Of a DNA stretch of 64,000 nucleotides, positions 1 through 9,980 are shown piece after piece (position 1 is the stretch's first letter; each line of letters opens with the position of its first letter). The DNA comes from Mycoplasmatota bacterium (GTDB lineage: Bacteria; Bacillota_I; Bacilli_A; MAG-NZ): contig CP074575.1 in the NCBI GenBank assembly GCA_018394315.1, positions 833,501-897,500 on the forward strand, in the 5' to 3' direction. A program made the translations under genes and the position numbers. The notes below the pieces were generated by a model. It was given only the letters and a program-made list of their open reading frames with translations, did no database searches and was not told the DNA's origin.

Positions 1-1766
<1,766 letters not shown>

Positions 1767-1778
1767 GAGGTAATTGAT

Positions 1779-2174
1779 ATGTTAAGAGTTTCAATTGCAA
1801 CTCCAACAGGTGAAATATATTCTAGCGATATTGATATGATTTTAATTAAATCAAGTGCTGGAGAATATGCTATTTTAGAAAGTCATATTCCTATTGTAAG
1901 TACGATAGACAAAGGATATGTAAAACTTAGAACTGGCGATAATGAAAAGTTTGTAGCAATAAATAGTGGTGTAGTTGAGCAAAGTACTAATATAGTAACT
2001 GTAATTGCTCAGGAAGCTGCAGTAGCTGATTCATTAGCTGAAGCTGAAGCTAAATTGGAAGAATTACACCAAAGCATGATTGAGGAAAACAAACGAAAAG
2101 CGAGAGACTTTGCTATTAGTGAAAAAGATTTACATCAGAATATCAAGAAAGCTAAAGCAGGGGATTTAATTTAA
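1779..2174 (+). CDS. atpC: F1F0 ATP synthase epsilon subunit
   Basis: Small central-stalk subunit that couples the rotor to the c-ring and can inhibit ATP hydrolysis. 131 residues, close to the family length. The N-terminal beta-sandwich is visible (VSIATPTGEIYSSDIDMILI), with the typical SHIPIVS and INSGVVEQ stretches, and a C-terminal alanine- and charge-rich helical hairpin (residues ~85-131). It starts 12 bases after atpD with GGAGG upstream and is the last gene of the operon, closed by a terminator hairpin at 2181. Confidence 0.97.
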   Translation: MLRVSIATPTGEIYSSDIDMILIKSSAGEYAILESHIPIVSTIDKGYVKLRTGDNEKFVAINSGVVEQSTNIVTVIAQEAAVADSLAEAEAKLEELHQSMIEENKRKARDFAISEKDLHQNIKKAKAGDLI

Positions 2175-2180
2175 ATTATG

Positions 2181-2213
2181 AAAGTGGTTAATCATCTTGA
2201 TTAACCACTTTTT
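2181..2213 (+). terminator. Rho-independent terminator of the atp operon
   Basis: A perfect 14-base stem, AAAGTGGTTAATCA paired with TGATTAACCACTTT around a 3-base loop, followed by T residues, directly after the atpC stop. Confidence 0.93.
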
Positions 2214-2233
2214 AATTGCTAAAGAGTGGATGG

Positions 2234-2266
2234 TTGACATATATTGCCTTCAAAATATGGTATAAT
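2234..2266 (+). promoter_or_regulatory. Probable promoter of the acyltransferase-symporter operon
   Basis: A consensus TATAAT (2261-2266) is preceded by TG one base upstream (TGGTATAAT), an extended -10. A TTGACA lies at 2234, but the 21-base gap is longer than ideal, so the extended -10 probably carries most of the activity. Confidence 0.6.
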
Positions 2267-2295
2267 AAATCATGTGAATAAACGAAGGAGACAAT

Positions 2296-3438
2296 ATGAA
2301 AAAGATATTCGTGGATAAGACAGCAGTCTTCCTTAGTAAGATACTTAGACCGTACGCTAAGAAAAGACTTCATCAAGAGATGAACAACATTAATTATTAT
2401 AATGATGGAAATATCAATTTTAAGAGAAGAGATGCTTTTTTACTTCTTACTAACCATAGTTTTGACATTGATTCTTTAGCTATTGGTTTGGTTTTTAAAA
2501 AATTACCAATCGCTATAGCATCTAGGTCACTCTTAGTTAATAAGGCTAATAAATTTAGAATGAAGTTTTTAGCAAGGGTAATTCCTAAAGCTCAAGGTGT
2601 AAGAGATTTACGTGCAATGAAGAGAGCACTCAGATCTGTTAGAAAAGGTAGAGCTTTGATGATTATGCCTGAGGGAGAAGTTACATATTTTGGGAATACT
2701 TTACCTATAGATAAGTCTATAGCTAGTTTTGTTAAAAAATTAAACGTAGATGTTGTAACTGCAGTAGCATATGGAGGACATATTTCTAAACCTAGATGGG
2801 CGTCATATCCCAGAGAAAACCAATACGTAGAGATCCATTATGATACATTGATTCATAAAGAAAAAATTAATGAATTGTCTCTTGATGAAATATACAATTT
2901 AATAACAGATAAATTAGACGTTAAGGCGTTTGAATGGCAAAGAGAAAAGATGATAAAGGTTGGTGGACAAAACCGGGCAGAAGGACTAGCTGAATTTTTA
3001 TATAAATGTCCAGAGTGTGGTACATACCATTCTATCGAAACAAGAGGAAATGATATTATTTGTATTGAATGTAATACTAAGGGGTATTTAGATGAGTACG
3101 GTTTTATCCAAGGATTTAGGTTTGATAACACCGTGGACTGGAATGAATTTCAGAAACAGTATATTCAAGAGTTAAAAAAATGTAATTTTAAGACTACCGG
3201 TATATATGTTGATATTGATTATGATATTTTTACATCAAAAGAAGTTGGACAAGTTGTCTTGGAATATGGAGATGACCAATTAATTATTTCCGGATCAAAG
3301 AATTTAAGGATGGAGATTAAGGATATAGAATATTTCAGATTAACTCAAGGTAATGTTATAACTTTTGATTACCAGGGAAATCACTATTATATTAAAATAG
3401 ACAGCTTACATGAATCATTTCTACAAGTATGTAGTTAG
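2296..3438 (+). CDS. PlsC-type acyltransferase with C-terminal zinc ribbon (copy 1)
   Basis: Glycerophosphate/lysophosphatidate acyltransferase family (PlsC fold). The catalytic HX4D motif is at residues 54-59 (NHSFDID) and the MPEG motif that binds the phosphate is near residue 124. After the acyltransferase domain (about 1-210) comes a treble-clef or zinc-ribbon segment with two CxxC pairs near residues 238-241 and 256-259, then a beta-rich tail. The zinc ribbon is an unusual addition to PlsC. No signal peptide; probably a peripheral membrane protein on the cytosolic face. 380 residues; ATG with AAGGAG upstream. It is followed at once by a paralogue, so the pair arose by tandem duplication. 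The exact acceptor lipid cannot be told from sequence. Confidence 0.8.
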   Translation: MKKIFVDKTAVFLSKILRPYAKKRLHQEMNNINYYNDGNINFKRRDAFLLLTNHSFDIDSLAIGLVFKKLPIAIASRSLLVNKANKFRMKFLARVIPKAQGVRDLRAMKRALRSVRKGRALMIMPEGEVTYFGNTLPIDKSIASFVKKLNVDVVTAVAYGGHISKPRWASYPRENQYVEIHYDTLIHKEKINELSLDEIYNLITDKLDVKAFEWQREKMIKVGGQNRAEGLAEFLYKCPECGTYHSIETRGNDIICIECNTKGYLDEYGFIQGFRFDNTVDWNEFQKQYIQELKKCNFKTTGIYVDIDYDIFTSKEVGQVVLEYGDDQLIISGSKNLRMEIKDIEYFRLTQGNVITFDYQGNHYYIKIDSLHESFLQVCS

Positions 3439-3447
3439 GAGTAAAAT

Positions 3448-4593
3448 ATGAAGAAGACACTGAGAGACAAAATATCTGACGTAATGTTATTTGTTCTTAA
3501 ACCCTTTGTCTATATATGGATGAAGATTGATACTAAGACTAAGGTATATAATCATGGAGTTAATTTTAGGAGAAAAGAACCATTTGTCCTCTTAGGAAAT
3601 CATGTTTATACATTTGATGTTGTGAAGTTAGCTTTCTCCTGGAAAATTACACCAGTAATAGTTGCTTCGCATTTGTTGCTTACTGTACCACCACTTAAGA
3701 TCTTGCTTAAATATATTGCTAAGTGCGTACCTAAGTCAAAAGGTGAGGCAGATTTGCGTACTGCAAAATCATTAATAAGAGCAGTGAAAAAAGGATATCC
3801 AATAATGATTATGCCAGAAGGAGATTCAACTTTCTTTGGTGAAACAGGATATGTAGAAAAATCTACCGCAAAATTAATTAAGAAACTTAAACTTGATGTT
3901 ATTGTTGGCCTTTTCAAAGGAGGATATTTAGCTAAGCCTAGATGGGCCTTAGGAAAAAGACATAATCGTAGAGTAGAGCTTCATTATAAAAGAATTATTT
4001 CTAAAGAAGAGATTTCCAATTTAACAGTAGATGAAATTTATAAAATTATGTGCAAAGAACTATATAATAACGATTACGACTGGCAAAGAAATATTATGAA
4101 TAAATACCCTGGTAAGGAACTAGCAGAAGGTTTTACTAATGTCATATATGCGTGTTCTGAGTGTAGGAGTCTTAATACGTTAGCTACATTTGGTAACACA
4201 ATAAAATGTAAACACTGTAATACAGAAGGATTTATGGATGATTATGGTTTTATTCATGGATTTACTTATGATAATATGAGAGATTGGAATAAATTCCAAC
4301 TTGCTGAAGCAGATAGACTTAGGAAATCTAATTTTAGGACTACAGGATTATTATTTCATGTTGATTTTGATAATGAGCGTAGAGAACTAGTTGGGGAAGT
4401 TACGTTAGAATATGGAGATGGATTATATATAATTGATGGAGCATTGAAAAAAGAATTCAAAGCTGATGAGTTGATATATCCAGTAATCACTATGAGAAGA
4501 AACTTTTCGTTTGAGGTTGATGGAGTATATTATCTAATAAAACTCGAAGACTATGCAATGTCGTTTTTAAGAGCGTGTCAAGACAAATACTAG
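3448..4593 (+). CDS. PlsC-type acyltransferase with C-terminal zinc ribbon (copy 2)
   Basis: Paralogue of the preceding gene, with the same layout over 381 residues: HX4D motif at 52-57 (NHVYTFD), MPEG motif (IMIMPEGD), zinc-ribbon CxxC pairs near 236-239 and 254-257, followed by the shared segment GFxxDYGFIHGF and a beta-rich tail. It lies 9 bases after copy 1 with GGAG upstream of the ATG, so the two are co-transcribed, and is followed 9 bases later by a GltS-like symporter. Both copies keep their catalytic residues, so they may act on different acyl chains or acceptors (inference). Confidence 0.8.
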   Translation: MKKTLRDKISDVMLFVLKPFVYIWMKIDTKTKVYNHGVNFRRKEPFVLLGNHVYTFDVVKLAFSWKITPVIVASHLLLTVPPLKILLKYIAKCVPKSKGEADLRTAKSLIRAVKKGYPIMIMPEGDSTFFGETGYVEKSTAKLIKKLKLDVIVGLFKGGYLAKPRWALGKRHNRRVELHYKRIISKEEISNLTVDEIYKIMCKELYNNDYDWQRNIMNKYPGKELAEGFTNVIYACSECRSLNTLATFGNTIKCKHCNTEGFMDDYGFIHGFTYDNMRDWNKFQLAEADRLRKSNFRTTGLLFHVDFDNERRELVGEVTLEYGDGLYIIDGALKKEFKADELIYPVITMRRNFSFEVDGVYYLIKLEDYAMSFLRACQDKY

Positions 4594-4602
4594 GAGGAGA
4601 TT

Positions 4603-5982
4603 ATGAAAGAATTCATGTTAGAATTTATGCCGGAGTGGGTAGGCGTACTACAACTGATTTATATTGCAGTTTTATTACTGGTGGCTAAGCTATTTAAAGA
4701 AAAGTTACCAATACTTAATAAGGTTATCTTACCTTCATCATTACTTGCTGGTTTTATCGGTTGGGTTTTATCTGACCAAGCACTAGGACTATTTACAGTT
4801 GATGTTAAGTTTTTAGAGGTAATAATCTATAATGCAATGGGACTAGGATTTATTGCTTTAGCCCTTAAAACAACTGCTGGAAGTAAAAAAAATAAACCAT
4901 TTACTACCGGAGCAGTAATAGCTTCTGGATACTTATTTCAAGCATTTATAGGTGCTTTAATTGTTGTATTATTATTTAGTGAGTATTTTCTAGGTACTGG
5001 TTTTATTTTAGCATTAGGGTTTAGTCAAGGTCCCTCACTAGCTTATAATATTGGTCATGGGTGGGAAACTCAAGGATTCTTAACTTTAGGAGGAGGATTA
5101 GGCGTTACGATAGCGGCAATTGGATTCCTATGGGGTGGTATCATGGGTGTTATTATTAATAACTACTATGCTAGAAAAAACAAAATAGATATTTTATATA
5201 AAAAGGATGAATTAGTAAAAACTAATATAGAGATTGAATCACACAGTAAAGTTACGTTCTTTGATGCACTTACTACTCAAGTTGTTTTAATAATGTTAAT
5301 TTATGGAGTTGTCTTTATATTGTTATTCTTTACTAAGACATACCTTCCAAAATTAGGTGGGTTAGGAGATACATTCGCAGGACTATTCTATGGATTAAAC
5401 TTCTTAATAGGTATTGTAATAGCCTTCGGATTTAAGAAGATTCAAAGAAGAGTAACTGAAAAAGGTAAAGATGTTAAATTCTTAACTAATAATTATATAT
5501 TACAAAGTATTTCAAGTTTTTTATTCAACATAATGATAACTGCTAGTGTGTTAGTAGTTTCGAGTGCATCGGTTAGAGAATACTTACCATTCATTTTAAT
5601 TGCTACTACAATCGGTGGTGTTATAACTTACTTTTACTTTAAGTTTTTAGTAAGATGGTTATATCCAGAATATCATCATGAATACACAGTTGGATTATAC
5701 GGAAATGGTACTGGAACAGTATCAACTGGTATTGCTTTAGTCAAAATGATTGATCCAAATTTAGAGAAACCCGTTGTTGAGGACCTAGTGGTAGGAAGCG
5801 GAACAGCTCTTTTCTTCGCTATTCCACTCTTTGGAATACTAGCATTACCTGAAATTGCTTTTAAAAAAGAAGAACCAATATGGATTTTATTAACATTTGT
5901 AGCTATTATAGGTTACTTCATAGTTCTACTAACAGGGTTAGCACTTTCAAAAAGAAGAATAGAAAGAAAACGTAGAGCGTAG
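4603..5982 (+). CDS. Sodium/glutamate symporter-like membrane protein (GltS/ESS family)
   Basis: A 459-residue polytopic membrane protein with about ten or more hydrophobic segments. The N-terminal part, with LPSSLLAGFIGWVLSD and GFIALALKT, and the glycine-rich stretches (GFSQGPSLAYNIGHGWE near 140, GNGTGTVSTGIALVKMIDP near 367) are the re-entrant-loop style signatures of GltS-type sodium:glutamate symporters. It would take up glutamate or a related acid with Na+, although related proteins have other substrates. Last gene of the acyltransferase operon: 9-base spacing from the previous gene, AGGAGG at the start, and a terminator directly after. Confidence 0.75.
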   Translation: MKEFMLEFMPEWVGVLQLIYIAVLLLVAKLFKEKLPILNKVILPSSLLAGFIGWVLSDQALGLFTVDVKFLEVIIYNAMGLGFIALALKTTAGSKKNKPFTTGAVIASGYLFQAFIGALIVVLLFSEYFLGTGFILALGFSQGPSLAYNIGHGWETQGFLTLGGGLGVTIAAIGFLWGGIMGVIINNYYARKNKIDILYKKDELVKTNIEIESHSKVTFFDALTTQVVLIMLIYGVVFILLFFTKTYLPKLGGLGDTFAGLFYGLNFLIGIVIAFGFKKIQRRVTEKGKDVKFLTNNYILQSISSFLFNIMITASVLVVSSASVREYLPFILIATTIGGVITYFYFKFLVRWLYPEYHHEYTVGLYGNGTGTVSTGIALVKMIDPNLEKPVVEDLVVGSGTALFFAIPLFGILALPEIAFKKEEPIWILLTFVAIIGYFIVLLTGLALSKRRIERKRRA

Positions 5983-5998
5983 TTATACGCTCTTTTGT
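5974..5998 (+). terminator. Terminator after the symporter
   Basis: Stem AGAGCGTA / TACGCTCT with a 4-base loop overlapping the symporter stop codon, followed by TTTTGTTTT. Confidence 0.85.
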
Positions 5999-6035
5999 TT
6001 TGTGATATAATAGTAGTAGGAATTAGGAGGCACAT

Positions 6036-6257
6036 ATGAATGAAAAATATATAATGTTTTATAATTTTGGAATATTTATTATCATGATACCAATACTATT
6101 TAAAGCATTTATGGCCTTTGATTTAGATAAGTTTTTTAAAAAGAGATATACTTGGGAGAAGCAAGTCATCTATTTTACTTTTGTTGTCATATTTGCTAAA
6201 TTATTTGCTGATGTTTTTTCTAGTTTAGGAACAATGTTTCTTAATATGAGTGGTTAA
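6036..6257 (+). CDS. DUF1146 family small membrane protein
   Basis: A 73-residue protein with two hydrophobic segments (about 8-27 and 44-68) and a short charged loop between them (DKFFKKRYTWEKQ). It matches the DUF1146 (YwzB-like) family, a small membrane protein that in many Bacilli sits between the ATP synthase operon and spoIID, which is where it is here. Good ribosome site (AGGAGG) 7 bases before the ATG and a TATAAT at 6006. Its function is unknown. spoIID begins directly after the stop. Confidence 0.8.
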   Translation: MNEKYIMFYNFGIFIIMIPILFKAFMAFDLDKFFKKRYTWEKQVIYFTFVVIFAKLFADVFSSLGTMFLNMSG

Positions 6258-7310
6258 ATGAAAAATTTATTATTGAGATTTTTAATTATAGCATTAATGA
6301 CGTATATGATTCCTGGGATTATATACGTCTTTTTCGGCGAAGACCAAGTTGAAGAAGTTATTGACGAACAAATAATCACTGCTTCTTTACTCGAACCATA
6401 TGAAAATGTTACACCAGATATAGAAATTGAAGTACCTGTTGGTGTTTTTGAAGAGGACTACTGTAATTATGATTTGCGTTCAGAAGAGATAGATAATTCC
6501 GTAGAAATAACACTTTTGGACGATGGAATTGAAATCTTAGGACTAGACACCTATATAATCGGAGTTTTAGCAGAGGAAATGGACCCGACTTGGCCGTGCG
6601 AAGCTTTAAAGGCTCAGTCTATTGCAGCAAGAACTTATGTTCTAAAACAACTAGATAGAAGTGGATACATTATGAACTCAACTTTACATCAAGTATATAA
6701 GTCTAAGGAGGAAATGCATGAGGACTGGGGAACTAATTATGATGCCTATTACAATAGGTTAAGAAATGTTGTTTTGTCGACTAAATATGATGTGCTCGCC
6801 TATAAAAATGATTACATTGATGCTGTTTATTTTTCTAGTAGTAATGGATATACCCAAAATGCTGAGTATGTTTGGAAAAATGAGATACCATATTTAAAGA
6901 GTGTTCCATCTCCTTGGGATGATAAATTAACTAATATTGAAAAAGAATATAGATTCACTGTCGGTGAATTTATAAGTATATTTAACAAACATTTTTCGAC
7001 TGATATTGAGTATCTATCCGATATAAAAGTTGTTAGAAGTAGTTCAGGAATTTTTTCATCAGTTGAATATAAAAATCAAGTGATATCAAGTGAACAATTG
7101 AGAAATGCATTTGGTTTAAGGTCGCCCGTTTTTGGTTTAGAACATAGAGGTAATTTGCTTTATGTTACTACATATGGATATGGTCATTTAGTTGGTTTAA
7201 GCCAATATGGTGCATATGGAATGGCTCTTGAAGGGTTTTCATATTATCAAATATTAAATCATTACTATAAGGATGTCGAAATTGTAGACTATAATTATAT
7301 AAAATTTTGA
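6258..7310 (+). CDS. spoIID: Stage II sporulation protein D, peptidoglycan lytic transglycosylase
   Basis: SpoIID is a membrane-anchored lytic transglycosylase of the mother cell that, with SpoIIP and SpoIIM, removes septal peptidoglycan and drives engulfment. 350 residues. The N-terminal signal-anchor (about 5-24) includes the motif MIPGIIYVFFG. The SpoIID/LytB domain follows, with GLDTYIIGVLAEEMDPTWPCEALKAQ and SIAARTYVLK around residues 95-130, and the C-terminal GYGHLVGLSQYGAYGMA signature near 310-326. The ATG follows the previous stop with no gap (TAAATG), implying translational coupling. spoIIQ and spoIIID follow, the order known in Bacillus. Confidence 0.95.
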   Translation: MKNLLLRFLIIALMTYMIPGIIYVFFGEDQVEEVIDEQIITASLLEPYENVTPDIEIEVPVGVFEEDYCNYDLRSEEIDNSVEITLLDDGIEILGLDTYIIGVLAEEMDPTWPCEALKAQSIAARTYVLKQLDRSGYIMNSTLHQVYKSKEEMHEDWGTNYDAYYNRLRNVVLSTKYDVLAYKNDYIDAVYFSSSNGYTQNAEYVWKNEIPYLKSVPSPWDDKLTNIEKEYRFTVGEFISIFNKHFSTDIEYLSDIKVVRSSSGIFSSVEYKNQVISSEQLRNAFGLRSPVFGLEHRGNLLYVTTYGYGHLVGLSQYGAYGMALEGFSYYQILNHYYKDVEIVDYNYIKF

Positions 7311-7355
7311 ATAAAGTTATTTTACCTTGAGATACTAAAAAAGAGGTGATATAAC

Positions 7356-8048
7356 TTGAAAGATTTTTTGCTAAAGACTTTTAAAGATAAAAAACAAGTA
7401 TTTATCTTTGTAACGATTTTACTAGTTGCTTTCACAACGTTCTCTTTGCTTAATGCTTTACTCACTGAAGAAGGTGTAGAAGAACCAGTAGATATGGTTA
7501 ATTCAAATCCTACCGTTCCTCCAGGATATAGATATGACCCAGTAACGGGAGACATATACCCTGTTTCACCAGATACAGAACCTGATATAGAGGAAGAAGA
7601 GGAAATGATCGCTCCTTTAGAAGATTATACAATAATTTCTAAATTCTATGATATGAATGCATCAGAAGAGGAAAGATTGAATTCTTTAATTGTTTATAAT
7701 AACATGATACAGAATAATGTGACAACAAACTTTAAATCTACTACTGATGAAGTATTTGATGTATTAGCAGTATTCAGTGGAACAGTATCTAAGGTGAATT
7801 CAACTTTACTTTATGGTAATATGATTGAAATGATACATGATAATGGTGTAACTACTACTTATTATAGTTTAGGTGACTTAATGGTAGAAGTAGATGATGA
7901 AATTGAACAAGGCGATGTAATAGCAACAGCAGGAACGTGTGAAATTGACGCAGAAAATGGAATTCAAGTAAGGTTAAGAGTTCAAAAGGATGGAAAGAAT
8001 GTAAATCCTGAAACTTACTTGGGTACTAAAATCAGCGAAATTAATTAG
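7356..8048 (+). CDS. spoIIQ: Stage II sporulation protein Q-like LytM (M23) protein
   Basis: SpoIIQ is a forespore membrane protein that binds SpoIIIAH across the intermembrane space and helps engulfment and sigma-G activation. 230 residues: N-terminal TM anchor (about 13-32), a proline/acidic linker, and a C-terminal LytM-like domain (about 120-225: VLAVFSGTVSKV, TTTYYSLGDL, EIEQGDVIATAG). The zinc-binding His residues of active M23 peptidases are not visible, as in SpoIIQ proteins that bind rather than cut. Starts at TTG, with GAGGTGAT upstream. Placement between spoIID and spoIIID supports the call. Confidence 0.88.
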   Translation: MKDFLLKTFKDKKQVFIFVTILLVAFTTFSLLNALLTEEGVEEPVDMVNSNPTVPPGYRYDPVTGDIYPVSPDTEPDIEEEEEMIAPLEDYTIISKFYDMNASEEERLNSLIVYNNMIQNNVTTNFKSTTDEVFDVLAVFSGTVSKVNSTLLYGNMIEMIHDNGVTTTYYSLGDLMVEVDDEIEQGDVIATAGTCEIDAENGIQVRLRVQKDGKNVNPETYLGTKISEIN

Positions 8049-8067
8049 AGAGCGGAGCTCTCTTTTT
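8047..8067 (+). terminator. Terminator after spoIIQ
   Basis: Perfect stem AGAGAGC/GCTCTCT with a 3-base loop and a T run, overlapping the spoIIQ stop. Confidence 0.88.
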
Positions 8068-8118
8068 AATATTTACCATATATTTTGCATAAACTATAGC
8101 AAAAGAAAGGTGATTGTT

Positions 8119-8367
8119 TTGAGGACAGATATAGATAACCGAGTATTACATTTTGCGAATATAATCTTAAAGGAAAAAAGTACTGTGCGTGATGTTGCTA
8201 GAATTGTTGGTTATTCAAAAAGCACTGTTCATAAAGATTTAACTGAAAGACTAAAAAAGATAGATGTTGAGAAATATGAAAGAGTAAGAAATCTATTAGA
8301 ATACAATAAAAACATCCGCCATATACGAGGCGGAATGAGCACAAAACATAAGTATCAAATTAGTTAA
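8119..8367 (+). CDS. spoIIID: Sporulation transcription factor SpoIIID
   Basis: Small DNA-binding regulator that acts in the mother cell with sigma-E to time later sporulation genes. 82 residues. The helix-turn-helix is very clear (STVRDVARIVGYSKSTVHKDLTERL, beginning STVRDVAR, residues ~20-45), followed by the basic C-terminal helix with IRHIRGGMSTKHKY that also contacts DNA in the family. I prefer the TTG at 8119 because AAAGGTGAT lies just upstream; an in-frame GTG at 8110 lies inside that ribosome site. The 3' end overlaps the convergent yigZ by a few bases. Confidence 0.93.
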   Translation: MRTDIDNRVLHFANIILKEKSTVRDVARIVGYSKSTVHKDLTERLKKIDVEKYERVRNLLEYNKNIRHIRGGMSTKHKYQIS

Positions 8368-8977
8368 TTTCTAAATCATAATTAATTTGCCTTAATATTT
8401 GAGAAGTAAAATGAGCATTAGTTAACTCTGTGATTAAGTGGATGAATTTATCTTGTTCACTTGGTTTGACATAAAATGTGAAGCATACTTCCTCTGAATA
8501 ATCTTTTTTAAAACATAAGTAGTTACTTGTTTTGTTATCAATGATATTCGCTACTGGGTAGCTAACTTTAATTAATACTTCATTCATTAATATTGACTCA
8601 ATAATTGTTGCTTGCTTAATTGCTTCTGAGACTGATTTTGAGTAAGCCCTTATTAATCCTCCAGCACCTAGTTTGATTCCTCCGAAATATCTAGTAACAA
8701 CTGCTACTATGTCAGATAGATTATTCTTTTTTAATGAATCAAGCATAGGTGCACCTGCAGTACCGCTAGGTTCACCATTATCACTACTACGCATGATTTC
8801 TGAATGTTTACCAATGATAAAAGCTGAACAATTGTGATTAGCACTCCAATGTTCCTTTTTTATTTTACCGATGAATTCAGTAGCTTCTTGTTCACTTTTA
8901 ACTCTTTTGATAGAACAAATAAATTTGCTTTTTTCAATAATTATAGTGTTAGTAATAGGCTCTTTAATAGTTTTCAT
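8360..8977 (-). CDS. YigZ/IMPACT family protein
   Basis: YigZ/IMPACT family (UPF0029 plus a C-terminal DUF1949-like domain). About 205 residues. The family signature is visible in HNCSAFIIG, RSSDNGEPSGTAGAPMLD (residues ~65-83) and VTRYFGGIKLGAGGLIRAYSKSV. Bacterial members may act on ribosome-associated or nucleotide substrates; the biochemical role is not settled. I chose the ATG at 8977 because GAAAGG sits 7-8 bases upstream; the ATG at 8992 has no such site. Convergent with spoIIID, whose last codons overlap its stop. Confidence 0.85.
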   Translation of the reverse strand: MKTIKEPITNTIIIEKSKFICSIKRVKSEQEATEFIGKIKKEHWSANHNCSAFIIGKHSEIMRSSDNGEPSGTAGAPMLDSLKKNNLSDIVAVVTRYFGGIKLGAGGLIRAYSKSVSEAIKQATIIESILMNEVLIKVSYPVANIIDNKTSNYLCFKKDYSEEVCFTFYVKPSEQDKFIHLITELTNAHFTSQILRQINYDLEIN

Positions 8978-9089
8978 ATGATTACCTTTCATTCTAGATG
9001 ATAATATTATACCATAAATCTCACTATTGAAATACTTTGAGTTTCAAAGTATAATAGGATAGTAGATAAAAGAAAATTAGGGGAAGCTT

Positions 9090-9937
9090 ATGAAAAAATT
9101 GGGATAATTACCGATAGTACTGCTTGTTTAAATTTTGTTGATTTTCATCATGAAAGTGTTAGAGTGATTGATTTTGTTGTTGTAATAGATGGGGTACCCC
9201 ATAAAATTAGTACTCTAGATTCAAAAGAATTTTATAAGGACATGGATGACTGTAGTGCATTGCCAACAACCGCTATTGCTTCAGTTCAAGATGTATTAGA
9301 CATTTTTAATGATTTTAAACGATTTGGCTATACTGATATTATTGTTATGACTGTTTCATCAAAGCTAAGTGGATCACTTAATAACATTACGTGTGCTGCA
9401 CAGGATGTTGAAGATATGAACATCCATGTAATTGATTCACTAACAACAGCATTTATTTTAGGGGATGTTGTGATTGAAGCATCTAAGTTGATAGATGAAG
9501 GTCAAGATATTGATAAAATATTGACTGAGATACAAAGGATGTATGATAATGACAATATTTTAATTTATGTTGATACTCTTAAAAACCTAGTGAAGGGTGG
9601 AAGAATGTCAGGAGCGATTGGAATGGTTGGTGAAGTATTTAAGATTAAACCAATTCTTGAATTAGGTCACGATGGTACAGTAAAACCGATTGCTAAAAAT
9701 AGAACAGCTAAGAAATCAATCAAGGCTATAAAGGAAATGTATTTACAAGCTACTGAAGGTAAGGAACACAAGCTATATTTGTTTTATACAGATAATAAAG
9801 AAGAAATACTTAAACTAGAAGAAGAATTGCTTAGTAATAATTCGAGTGCTGTTGATTCCAGCATTACGGGATTAAGCCCTGTCGTAAGCACCCATACTGG
9901 TGCTGGAGCATTTGGTATCGGGTGGAGATTTAAATAA
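9090..9937 (+). CDS. DegV family fatty-acid-binding protein, apparent frameshift at codons 2-4
   Basis: DegV/FakB-type protein: binds a fatty acid and, as FakB, presents it to the FakA kinase for phosphorylation. The intact frame runs from 9164, but homology begins earlier: in the third frame the bases from 9095 encode KIGIITDSTACL, the exact DegV N-terminus. The only good start, ATG 9090 with GGGGAAG upstream, is one base out of register because the following run has six A where seven would restore the frame. Later signatures are intact: TTAIASVQD, VMTVSSKLSGS, LKNLVKGGRMSG, GAGAFGIGW. With the shift corrected the protein is about 283 residues, the family norm. Either an indel or sequencing error at 9093-9098, or slippage on the A run. 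Confidence 0.8.
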
Positions 9938-9967
9938 CCTTAAGTTACTGGCTTAAGGTTTTTTTAT
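9936..9967 (+). terminator. Terminator after degV
   Basis: Stem AACCTTAAG / CTTAAGGTT with a 7-base loop and seven T residues, overlapping the stop codon. Confidence 0.9.
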
Positions 9968-9980
9968 GTTATAATTGGTT

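Noticed and set aside
2853-3131. Minus-strand ORF within the first acyltransferase
   Set aside because: Fully inside an intact gene with clear homology; no ribosome site. The same applies to the other antisense frames at 3606, 7322, 15382, 16209, 22077, 32584, 44653, 53884 and 56156.
9005-9024. ATTATACCATAAATCTC as another att core
   Set aside because: Matches only ACCATAAAT; it lies in the yigZ promoter region upstream of rlmH and lacks both arms.
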